Source: Heloderma charlesbogerti
Taxonomy: Eukaryota; Chordata; Lepidosauria; Squamata; Helodermatidae
Length of the DNA: 64,000 nt
Assembly (NCBI GenBank): GCA_026122225.1
Contig: JANEZZ010000522.1
Span: 806,001 to 870,000 of the forward strand
Direction: 5' to 3'
Shown piece by piece: positions 56,701-64,000 of the stretch (positions are counted from its first letter, which is position 1; the number at the start of each line of letters is the position of its first letter). The notes under the pieces are model-generated. The model was not told the origin of the DNA and searched no databases. It worked only from the letters and a program-made list of their open reading frames with translations. The translations under genes were made by a program, and so were the position numbers.

Positions 56701-57752
56701 GGGATATGATTTAGGTCATACCTGAATGGTTTAGTGGTTTTCCCTACATTCTTCAATTTAAGCCAAAATTTTGCAATAAGAAGCTCATGACCTGAGCCAC
56801 AGTCAGCTCCAGGTCTTGTTTTTACTGACTGTATGGAGCTTCTCCATCTTTGTCTGCAAAGTATATAATCAATCTGCTTTCGATATTGACCATCTGGTGA
56901 TGTCCATGTGTAGAGTTGCCTCTTGTGCTGTTGGAAAAGAGTGTTTGCTATGATCAGCGTGTTCTCTTGACAAAACTCTATTAGCCTTTGTCCTGCTTCA
57001 TTTTGTACACCAAGGCTATGCTTGCCTGTTATCCTGCTGATTTCTTGACTTCCTCCTTTAGCATTCCAATCCCCTATGATGAAAAGGACATCTTTTTGTG
57101 GTGTTAGTTCTAGAAGGTGTTGTAGGTCTTCATAGAACTGATCAACCTCAGCTTCTTCGGCCTCAGTGGCTGGGGCATAGACTTGAATTACTGTGATGTT
57201 GAATGGTTTGCCTTGGATTCGTACTGAGATCATTCTATCGTTTTTAAGATTGTACCCCAGTACTGCTTTTCCCACCCTTTTATTGACTATGAGTGCTACT
57301 CCATTTCTTCTAAGGGATTCTTGCCCACAGTAGTAGATATGATGGTCACCTGAATTAAATTCGCCCATGCTTGTCCATTTTAGTTCGCTGATTCCCAAGA
57401 TGTCGATGTTCAATCTTGCCATCTCATGTTTGACCACCACCAGCTTACCTTGATTCACTGATCTGACATTCCAGGTTCCTAAACAATATTGTTCTTTACA
57501 GCATCGGACTTTCTTTTCACCACCAGACACATCCACAGCTGAGTGTCCTTTCAGCTTTGGCCCAGCCGCTTCACTCTTTCTGGCGCTACTTGGAAATACC
57601 CTCTGCTCTTCCCCAGTAGTATATTGGACACCTTCCGACCTGAGGGGCTCATCTTCTGGTGTCCTATCTTTTAGCCTTGTGATACGTTCCATGGGGTTTT
57701 CTTGGCAAGAATACTGGAGTGGGTTGCCATTTCCTTCTCCAGTGGACCACAT
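53782..57752 (-). pseudogene. BovB endonuclease / reverse transcriptase polyprotein, inactive
   Basis: The protein starts at 57752 with MWSTGEGNGNPLQYSCQENP. The apurinic-type endonuclease follows: YCLGTWNVRSVNQGK, ILGISELKW (metal-binding Glu) and IIGDWNAK. The final motif should be SDH and is SGH (56787-56795), so the catalytic Asp is lost. After the inserted element the reverse transcriptase continues: WPQDWKRSVYIPIPKKGNA, then motif A with FIGYAKAFD, where the catalytic Asp is Gly (codon 54827-54829), and GKGVRQGCMLSPCLFNL. Near 54610 a deletion shifts the frame, and at 54529-54540 the YADD motif begins with a stop codon instead of Tyr. The C-terminus (KIMASGPITSWHIEGEEMEA, RRIDAFELWCWRRLL-like, LKYFGHLMRREKSLE) remains readable. 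The 606-codon frame reads into the inserted element by chance. Confidence 0.92.
55350..56245. mobile_element. hAT-type element with nested palindromes, copy 1 (inside BovB)
   Basis: 896 bp, ends TAGGGATGTACGAA and CTGACATCCCTA. The flanks ATTCTTTC (55342-55349) and ATTCTTTT (56246-56253) agree at 7 of 8. Removing the element and one flank puts the BovB frame back in register, which fixes the insertion exactly. The interior is a series of dyads such as GGCTACGTAAACATTTACG with TAGCC, and ATGGCGGCGCCCATGGGCG with CCGCCAT. GC-rich parts with repeated GGGGGGAGGCGCCC lie at one end. It encodes no transposase. Confidence 0.9.
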
Positions 57753-58131
57753 TTGTCAGAACTCTCCACCATGACCTGTCCGTCTTGGATGGCCCTGCAC
57801 GGCATAGCTTATGGTTTCACTGAGTTACGCAAGCCCCTTCGCCACAACAAGGCAGTGATCCATGAAGGGGAATAATCATTTAGAAAGTCACAATTCCAAA
57901 GTGCTACCATTTCATTGTCACATATGTTCTTGCTAGGCATCCAATTGCAGATGAAACTGTGATTGCCCATGAGAAATGGCTCTTCAAGCACACAGTGCTA
58001 AAATAGTAATTGCCATGCTTAAAAATTACAGTGGTTATCCCTTAACCTTTGTCCTTTTTGAATTTTCACAGTGCTTCAGTGACATTTAGTGCCTGCCCTG
58101 GGTTTAAGTGCCTTCCCTAGATTTAAAAGCC

Positions 58132-58158
58132 GTGTGTGTGTGTCTGTGTGTGTGTGTA
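58132..58158. repeat. (GT)n microsatellite
   Basis: GT units with one C interruption. Confidence 0.9.
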
Positions 58159-58656
58159 TGTAAGTAATAATTCACCCAAGTTATAGCAATGGACTGTGTA
58201 AATTGTATAGTGGCAGTAAAGAATAATCAGTGTGTGTCTACAATCAGATCACATTGAGATGCCTCCTTCTGGCTCCCTAGAAAACACCTCCTCTTGGATT
58301 TCTGAGATGAACCTGCCACATCTGGTGCTCCTTTCTATGAGAAAGGCAAACTTTGAGCTGCATGTTATGGAATTATTAGTTTTCAATTTGGTCTTTTTGG
58401 GATGCTTGTCCTGAATGTACATCTTGGAGATCCTTGGGCAGGAGAAAAAGAGACAGAAGAATGTGGGCATGCTCCTCAGTGACAACACTTGTGTATCAAT
58501 CATCTTATGCATTTCTACACCAGGCTAAAATCCTGCAACTTTACCGGGTCTTTCGGCTTCTGTTTTAAATGCAGGATCACGACAGGCTCCCTTTACATGC
58601 GTTTCCCTTCCCCCCTTTCTTCCTTATCTGCGTAGTTCTATATGTTCATTCTACAG

Positions 58657-58671
58657 CCACTAGATGGCACT
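58657..58671 (+). promoter_or_regulatory. CTCF-like motif, full consensus match
   Basis: CCACTAGATGGCACT fits CCASYAGRKGGCRSY at every position. Confidence 0.5.
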
Positions 58672-59068
58672 TGGTCTAGCTCCTCTTATTGAGAGATTTC
58701 CTCTTTTCATGAGGAACTCAACACACTGTGATTTGATAGCTCATTATCTCCTATCTCTTAAAAAATGGGATAAAGGTAATTTAGCACAGGACATGCCCTG
58801 GAGGTTGACGACATCATGTAAGGGACCTGCAAACTTCCATGAATAATCAATCTCAATAGCAGGATAAAAGCCTCTTATCTCTCAGACTATCATCATTGCA
58901 TATACCCCATTGGACTCATACCACCTCAGCTTCTGGGTATTACCTCTGGGAGACATTTCAAGAACTGTAGAAAAGATGCTAGAGGAATGTAGCAAGGAGA
59001 CCTCTAGGATCCTATTTGAGCAAACAGCTAACCCTATACACAGGATCAGATGACTCACCTATAGATTA

Positions 59069-59397
59069 CGAGTCCCCTGGACTGCAAGGAGGTCAAATCA
59101 GTCAATCGTAAAGGAAATCAAGCCTGACTGCTCATTGGAAGGACAGATACTGAAGCTGAAGCTCAAATATTTTGGCCACCTAATGCGAAGAGAAAACTCC
59201 CTGGAAAAGACCCTGATGCTGGGAAGGATTGAAGGCAAAAGGAGAAGGGGACGGCAGAGGATGAGATGGCTAGATAGCATCACCGATGCAATGAATATGA
59301 ACTTGAGCACGCTCCGGGAGAGAGCGCAGGACAGGAAGGCCAGGCGTGCGATGGTCCATGGGGTTACGAAGAGTCGGACACAACTGAACGACTGAAC
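59069..59397 (+). mobile_element. BovB LINE, 5'-truncated 3' end
   Basis: It encodes the C-terminus of the polyprotein (KYFGHLMRRENSLEKTLMLG, RQRMRWLDSITDAMNMNLS, RRAMVHGVTKSRTQLND) to a stop at 59393-59395. The frame is intact. It is the inverse of the main copy at 53782-54100, with few differences. Confidence 0.92.
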
Positions 59398-59432
59398 AAC
59401 AATGATTATTACCGAAAGCCTCCACAATGCTC

Positions 59433-59761
59433 CAGGCTTCTGAGGGCTCCTAGGCAAGACAATGGGCCCCCTCCCTCAGTCAATCTACCTTCTCACTGCC
59501 CTTGTCACCAGATGCTATTGCTCCTCCTCTTCATCATTGCTACCACTTGCTTGTTTGACAGGCAGCGAGCAAGTAGGCAGCGGCATCTGCTGGTCCCCCT
59601 CCTCACAGCCCCCATTGTCTAAGCCAGAACAAGAGGCAGGTGAACGAGCAGGATGCAATAGTAAAGAGGAGCGACTCCAGGGGGCTCTTTTCAGAGGGCC
59701 CCTGCTGGGTTGTGGTTCCTTGGCAGGTGCCCGACCATACCTACCTCTGATCCTGGCCCTG
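59433..59761. mobile_element. hAT-like element, family X
   Basis: 329 bp with ends CAGGCTTCTGAGGGC and GATCCTGGCCCTG. It is homologous, inverted, to 35760-36074 (CACCAGATGCTATTGCTCC, GGTGCCCGACCATACCTAC). No clear target duplication. Confidence 0.65.
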
Positions 59762-60588
59762 ACTGTAGTGCTACATGTAGAGTTCAGACTCTGTCCTGGC
59801 TGAAATAGTTCTCTCTCCCTTTGGAGAAACAGCGATCTTGATGAGGGTTGCTGGGAGGAGGGAGAGGCTCTCTAACCTTGTGCACCTGCCCCCATCCTGA
59901 TCAGCAATCTATTTTCTACCATGCCACTAATGGCTGATCAGCTGGGCAGTGGGGAAAAGTGGGTGGGATACTCCAGAGCTTCCTCAGCTGACAGCTTCAT
60001 GCAGCTCACAGATTGCATATATGTGCCCTACATAGTCCAAACATAAGGGCAGAAGTTGAGAGAAGCTAGACAGGAACTTGTCTTGAGTCTCTGGTGATGA
60101 GAAGGGCTGCACTTCCAAAGAAGCACATATGTAGTAGACACAGAGATTTCCTTCCCCCTGCAGTGAGCTCCTTCTCCTCAAAGACTCCTGCTCCGTATTT
60201 ATGTATTTGATGAGCCCATAGAAGGGGATGCATTTGAATAAACAAGGTCCTGCAAACTCACTTTGTTTTCTACACAATGTGAGTTTTGGTTATTTGTTAT
60301 TTATTGCCACCCTTGATAGCATTAAGTACATAGCAGTACACTGTGGCTGAATAATATAGTACAAATGTATTTATAGTTTTTGTCTTTTTAAAAAATAAAT
60401 TCCTCTTGAGTGGAGCCATGATTGGATGCTCCACCTGGCTGAATGATTGGATGCTCCACCTGGTTTTTATATTTTGCTGAAAGGAGAGCTTGGTGGTTAT
60501 ATTTTTGGAAGATTTCTCATACTTGATTTTCTTGCAAAGTTGTCTTGGGCCTTTGTTCTGAATTATTAAACAAAAATAAGAGAATGAT
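59762..60588. other. Intergenic; 25-bp tandem duplication at 60418-60463
   Basis: ATGATTGGATGCTCCACCTG is repeated with a 25-bp period. A TTATTTATTGCCACCCTTG block at 60298 is a LINE-tail remnant. No gene is seen. Confidence 0.45.
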
Positions 60589-61118
60589 TGTCAAGGGCTC
60601 CTTGGAGGCCTCTCTCAGTCTAATCCAGTAGCCACGTCCAGACACAGACAAAGGGATTCTTTTCAAAGCTTTATTCCTCTTTTACAACTTAACAACTCTA
60701 CTGTTAGCAACTAGATATGAGCAGCAGAGTACCTATGCCCTACGTTGGAACAGTTGGTCCCCGTTTGAAGGAGGATCGCTGGCAGACCCTGAACTTATGG
60801 GCTAGAGAGAGCCCCTCCCCTTTTCCCTTGTATCCTCTGGGCACAACTGTTGTTTGCGCGCCAACCGGGCACTACGCCTCCTTTCCGCGCCCTCCATTTG
60901 GCACCGCTCCCTGCGTCAGATTCGCACATCCAGCAAGTCTGCTTCCTGCGCTCTCTCACTCCTGGGACTGCTATCTATGCTAGGAATGCCAGTGGGAGGA
61001 ATCTCTGCCAGCTGTTGGCCCTGGGGAGGATGAGTGCGCTCCTCTCCCAGGAGCGGCTGCTCTTCCTTCAGAATTAGAACTACTCTGGGATTCTATGGGC
61101 TTAGTGTCCACCCTGACA
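60589..61118 (-). mobile_element. Solo LTR of an LTR retrotransposon or endogenous retrovirus
   Basis: 530 bp. It begins TGTCAAGGGC and ends CACCCTGACA, so both ends carry the TG...CA rule and a short TGTCA/TGACA inverted repeat. ATGAT lies exactly on both sides (60584-60588 and 61119-61123), a perfect 5-bp target duplication. On the minus strand AATAAA (60670-60675) precedes the 3' end by about 80 bp, the usual place for an R/U5 boundary. No primer-binding site, polypurine tract or gag/pol is adjacent, so it is solo. Class is undetermined. Confidence 0.85.
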
Positions 61119-61393
61119 ATGATCTTTTAAGAAAAAGCCCAGATTTTTTTTTTAAATTTGTAAACAATGTGATTTTTGTGAAAGACTTAACTAATCTCCT
61201 TGGCAAGGGCATTTGTGCTGGGCTGTACAGCTAATGTCACATAACTGCAGTTGAAGATATTTACCTGGATGTTCTCCAAGCCATCCATAGTGCCTTGATA
61301 GTGCCAAAGGAGACAGAGGCTAAGAGGTAAGTGGGCTGCAGGAAGCCCAGGGGGCTGCCCTTTATCCTTCTGAGTGGCTGTGAGCTCACCAGG
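61119..61393. other. Intergenic, unannotated
   Basis: No supported feature. Confidence 0.35.
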
Positions 61394-61711
61394 TGCTTCT
61401 GAGAGCTCCAACTGAATTGGGGGTGTGTGGCCTGAGTACTCCCAGCAGCAGAGTGGGCGGGAAGCTTCAGTCTGTTTCCCGCCTCCCAGCTGAGCAGAGC
61501 AGAGCAGAGCAGAGCAGAGCAGAGCAAGCTGGACCAGCTGGTCCAGGGACTACAGAAGCAAGCAAGCTCCCAGAGAGCGACCGACCGGAGCGAGCGAACA
61601 GGGGAAGCAAACAGGATTTGGTCAGGGGAGTTCGGCGGGGAGGTCAAGGGGGAGGCCCCTAACTTTTTTTTTTAACTAACTTTTTTTCATTTATTTGTCT
61701 TGTAACACACA
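61394..61711 (+). mobile_element. Probable CR1 5' UTR, upstream part
   Basis: GC-rich with a (GAGCA)n repeat at 61492-61526 (seven units) and poly(T) at 61667. I infer that it joins the sequence after 62602 because the hAT-type element between them duplicated an ACACACA target on both sides. The true 5' end of CR1 is not fixed. Confidence 0.4.
61492..61526. repeat. (GAGCA)n tandem repeat
   Basis: Seven exact pentamers. Confidence 0.95.
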
Positions 61712-62602
61712 TAGGGATGTCAGAGAATTTTGCCATGAATCTCGGGGAGGCCAAATGCCAGCGCATTCGGCCCCCCGAAATTGGTGGCGCAACAGTCTGC
61801 CCCCCCGCCGCCCCCCCCAGGACGGGACTTACCTTGGGCGAATCCTCCTGGCGGCGGCGGCTCCAGTTCGGCGGCGGCCGGTCTTCCGACTGGCTGCCGC
61901 TGCCATTTCCAGTAAAAAAAAAAAAACGAAAAAAAGTGATAGGCTACGTAAAGATTTACGTAGCCTATCACGGCTAGATTTTTAAAAAATACCGTGATAA
62001 GCTATGTAAATGTTTACATAGCCTATCACGGCTAAGTAAAAAACAAAAAAACAAACCGCGAGTACGCAAATGGCGGCGCCCATGGGCGCCGCCATTTGTG
62101 TTCCTTATTTTGGCACGTCTAGTCTACGTAAACATTTACGTAGACTACGGCGAAAATAAGGGGAACGCAAATAGCGTAGCGTCTACGCTATTTGTGTTTC
62201 CCTTATTTTTGCCGTAGTCTACATAAATGTTTACGTAGACTACACGTGCCAAAATAAGGAACGCATTTGCATACGTGTTTTTTTTTTTTTTTACTCAGCC
62301 GTGATAGGCTATGTAAACATATATGTAGCCTATCACGGCTGACTGCAGGGACGCAAACGGCGGCGGCTACGGCCGCTGCCATTTGCGGCCCAGCCGGCCA
62401 GAATTCGGGGGTGAAGGGACGGAGTGCCTCCCCCTGGGCCAGAATTTGGGGGGGAGGGATGGAGCGCCTCCCCCCCGGCCAGAATTTCGGGGGGAGGGAT
62501 GGAGCGCCTCCCCCCACCAGAATTTTGGGGGGAGGGACAGAGCGCCTCCCCCCCACCGCGAATCAAATTTCGTTCAAGGTAAGTGACATTCGTACATCCC
62601 TA
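61712..62602. mobile_element. hAT-type element with nested palindromes, copy 2
   Basis: 891 bp, oriented opposite to the copy at 55350. Ends TAGGGATGTCAGAG and TTCGTACATCCCTA; the flanks share ACACACA. The dyads are clearer here: 61936-61971 is a perfect 36-bp palindrome with a 2-bp centre, 62067-62098 a perfect 32-bp one, and 62121-62146 a perfect 26-bp one. 62099-62262 is a larger palindrome that contains two of the small ones in its arms. GC-rich near-repeats of CCAGAATTT(C/G)GGGGGGAGG with GCGCCTCCCC lie at 62400-62560. Confidence 0.9.
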
Positions 62603-62715
62603 ACACACACTTCCACACCAGTGGGACTCTGCTTTTAACCACTACTGAGTAGTGGAGCAGGCACAGGCTAGTCTAGAACAATCACAAAGCTAGACACAAA
62701 AAGGGAAAAGAGGCA

Positions 62716-63732
62716 ATGGAAGGACAGGACTCTCCAGTGGTGGTGACCTGCAAGGTGTGTGCAATGTTTGTTTTCTTGCCTGAGAACAACATGGCCTACA
62801 CCAGCAACAACTGCAAGTTGATCACGCTGCTGGAAGAAAAAGTAAGTGGACTGGAGCGGCGACTGTCGACCATCCAGGGAATAAGAGAACACGAAGAGTT
62901 CTTGGACAGAATGGGGGAACTACAGCAGCAAAGGGAAGACCAGAAGCTTGAAGAGCAACAGCAAGATGAGGCAGTGGGAAATGCTGAGGTAAAGAAAAAT
63001 GGAGTAGAGGATACTCCTTGGAAAGTGACAGTTAGGAGAAGAAGAACTAGATGCCACTCTGCACCAGTGGAAGCAGTGGAGCTGTGGAACTGATTTGAGG
63101 TATTTGCGGATGAGACTGGAGGACAGCCTGCAGAGGAAGAATCACAGGGGAACCTACATGGGAGTGAGCAAGAGGCTGAAGGTCAGTCAAACAGAGGTGA
63201 TGAAACCCAGGCCTACAACAACAAGAAGAAAAGAGCGGTAGTTGTGGGAGACTCCTTGCTGCGTGGGATTGAGACCCAAGTATGTCGCGAAGACCTGTGG
63301 ACTCGCCAGGTATGTTGTCTCCCAGGAGGACGGATTAGAGTGAAAGGTTGCCTGCACTCATAAAGCCCACTGACTGGTATCCCTTTCTTGTTCATCCATG
63401 TGGGAACAAATGATACCGCCAAGAGGAGCTACGAAGAGATCACGTCAGACTTTGAAGCTTTGGGAAGGAAACTCAAGAACTTTGGGGCCCAGATAGTTTT
63501 CTCATCCATCCTTCCAGTAGTTAGAAGAGGGATAGAAAGGAAATGAAAAATACTCTGGGTGAATGACTGGCTACGAAGGTGGTGCTGACGAGAGAGATTT
63601 GGATTCTGGGACCATGGGCTATACTTCCTGGAAGATGGGCTGTTGGCAAGGGACAGGTTGCACCTCACAAAGGATGGGAAGAATGTGTTTGGCCAAAGCA
63701 TGAAGAACTTCATCAGGAGGGCTTTAAACTGA
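62716..63732 (+). pseudogene. CR1 ORF1, esterase-type protein with four in-frame stops
   Basis: 339 codons from ATG to the final stop at 63730-63732, all in one frame. Residues 1-40 include a CKVC...C-type cysteine motif; 36-90 (LITLLEEKVSGLERRL, REDQKLEEQQQ) look like a coiled coil. From about 174 an SGNH-type esterase domain begins: AVVVGDSLLRG with G178-D179-S180, HVGTND with G230...D233, and DRLHLTKDG with D313 and H316. These are the Ser, Asn, Asp and His positions of the SGNH fold, known in ORF1 of CR1. Stops are at 63091, 63361, 63544 and 63586; there is no frameshift. It cannot make the protein without read-through, so it is dead but recently or lightly mutated. In CR1 the protein is thought to bind RNA and membranes/lipids. 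Confidence 0.85.
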
Positions 63733-63770
63733 ATCCTACGGGGAAGGGAGATGTAACGTTGGGGGTAACA

Positions 63771-63998
63771 ATGGACATAGGCGCATGCACTGCAATGGAG
63801 AGAACAGCTCTGATAGCGCCCAATAAAAGTCTTCAGACACATGTAGGAAGAAAGCCAGACTATGAAGCACATGGTCTTCGATGTCTATACACTAATGCCC
63901 AGAGTATGGGAAACAAACAGAACGAACTTCAACTCTTAATACAGGAGGGAAATTATGACTTGATAGGTATAACTGAGATGTGGTGGGATGACTCTCAT
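63771..63998 (+). CDS. CR1 ORF2, start of the endonuclease domain (partial)
   Basis: 76 codons open to the window end. YTNAQSMGNKQNEL holds the Asn of the apurinic-type endonuclease and YDLIGITEMWWDD the metal-binding Glu. Start choice: ATG at 63771, 38 bp after the ORF1 stop, is the first that keeps the frame. ORF1 and ORF2 are in different frames. Whether ORF2 is intact beyond 64000 is unknown. Confidence 0.8.
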   Translation, partial: MDIGACTAMERTALIAPNKSLQTHVGRKPDYEAHGLRCLYTNAQSMGNKQNELQLLIQEGNYDLIGITEMWWDDSH

Positions 63999-64000
63999 GA

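Larger units (their letters stand above)
53759..57870 (-). mobile_element. BovB (RTE) LINE, essentially full length, interrupted by a hAT-type element
   Basis: The 5' end is at 57870 (minus strand CCCCTTCATGGATCACTGCC) and the 3' end at 53759 (ACTGTACAACAAAAAT). AATAATCAT occurs at both 53750-53758 and 57871-57879, a 9-bp target duplication. Without the element at 55350-56245 and its 8-bp duplication, the BovB measures 3208 bp, the usual full length. The single polyprotein had endonuclease and reverse transcriptase domains, both now defective. Confidence 0.93.
57871..59068. other. Apparently unique sequence with GT repeat and CTCF-like motif
   Basis: It contains (GT)n at 58132-58158 and a CTCF-like site at 58657. 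No exon is supported. Confidence 0.4.
62603..64000 (+). mobile_element. CR1 LINE, 5' half (continues past the window)
   Basis: 5' UTR remainder, ORF1 (62716-63732) and the start of ORF2 (from about 63771). This is the rarely preserved front half of a CR1. The reverse transcriptase would lie beyond 64000. Confidence 0.88.

Noticed and set aside
1..64000. CRISPR arrays, bacterial operons, prophage
   Set aside because: No regularly spaced identical repeats and no prokaryotic gene organisation; the repeats are eukaryotic transposons.

Overview
This is a stretch of vertebrate nuclear DNA, almost certainly from a squamate reptile (lizard or snake). The evidence is a BovB (RTE) LINE carrying its full EN-RT polyprotein remains, CR1 and L2-like LINEs, tRNA-derived SINEs, and dozens of short palindromic non-autonomous DNA transposons. 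There are no operons or bacterial signals. The long open frames are either one host exon or decayed transposon genes. Family names come from recognising sequence, not from a database search.

Host content is sparse. The only host coding sequence I can support is the terminal exon of MRPL14 (mitochondrial ribosomal protein uL14m) at 3653-4016, plus strand, with a 3' splice site and poly(A) signals. The second host-like landmark is a CpG island at about 38.74-39.66 kb with a CTCF-like site and no recognisable gene. The rest looks like an intergenic, repeat-filled region downstream of MRPL14. In mammals a large gene-poor interval separates MRPL14 from VEGFA; that this is the same interval is inference.

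Layout: 0-3 kb holds L2-like LINE, SINE and hAT-like debris. 3.1-4.2 kb is the MRPL14 intron end, last exon and 3' UTR. 4.7-6 kb holds LINE tails and a CR1 ORF2 fragment. 8-23 kb holds L2 tails and many palindromic MITEs, several nested in one another. 23.8-24.6 kb is a GC-rich hAT-type element with a perfect 8-bp target duplication. 27-33 kb holds SINE, MITEs and L2-like and other LINE fragments. 34 kb has a 63-bp perfect pyrimidine-purine tract. 35.7-36.2 kb is a SINE split by a hAT-like element. 38.7-39.7 kb is the CpG island with an embedded, strongly GC-shifted SINE. 40.5-49.5 kb holds CR1, L2 and MITEs. 49.6-51.2 kb is a nearly complete but dead Tc1 transposon. 53.76-57.87 kb is an essentially full-length BovB with a 9-bp target duplication, interrupted by a 0.9-kb hAT-type element. 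59-61 kb holds a BovB tail, a hAT-like element and a solo LTR on the minus strand. 61.4-64 kb is the 5' half of a CR1 LINE, probably interrupted by a second copy of the same 0.9-kb hAT-type element, running off the window.

The most unusual structure is that 0.9-kb element, present twice in opposite orientation. Its interior is a hierarchy of near-perfect palindromes inside a larger palindrome. The next is the SINE in the CpG island, whose differences from ordinary copies are overwhelmingly A/T to G/C. Several insertions can be ordered in time by nesting and target-site duplications. The transposon genes are inactive: the Tc1 catalytic Glu, the BovB endonuclease SDH Asp, the BovB RT motif-A Asp and the YADD Tyr are all lost, while the CR1 ORF1 esterase keeps its catalytic residues in a single frame despite four stop codons.
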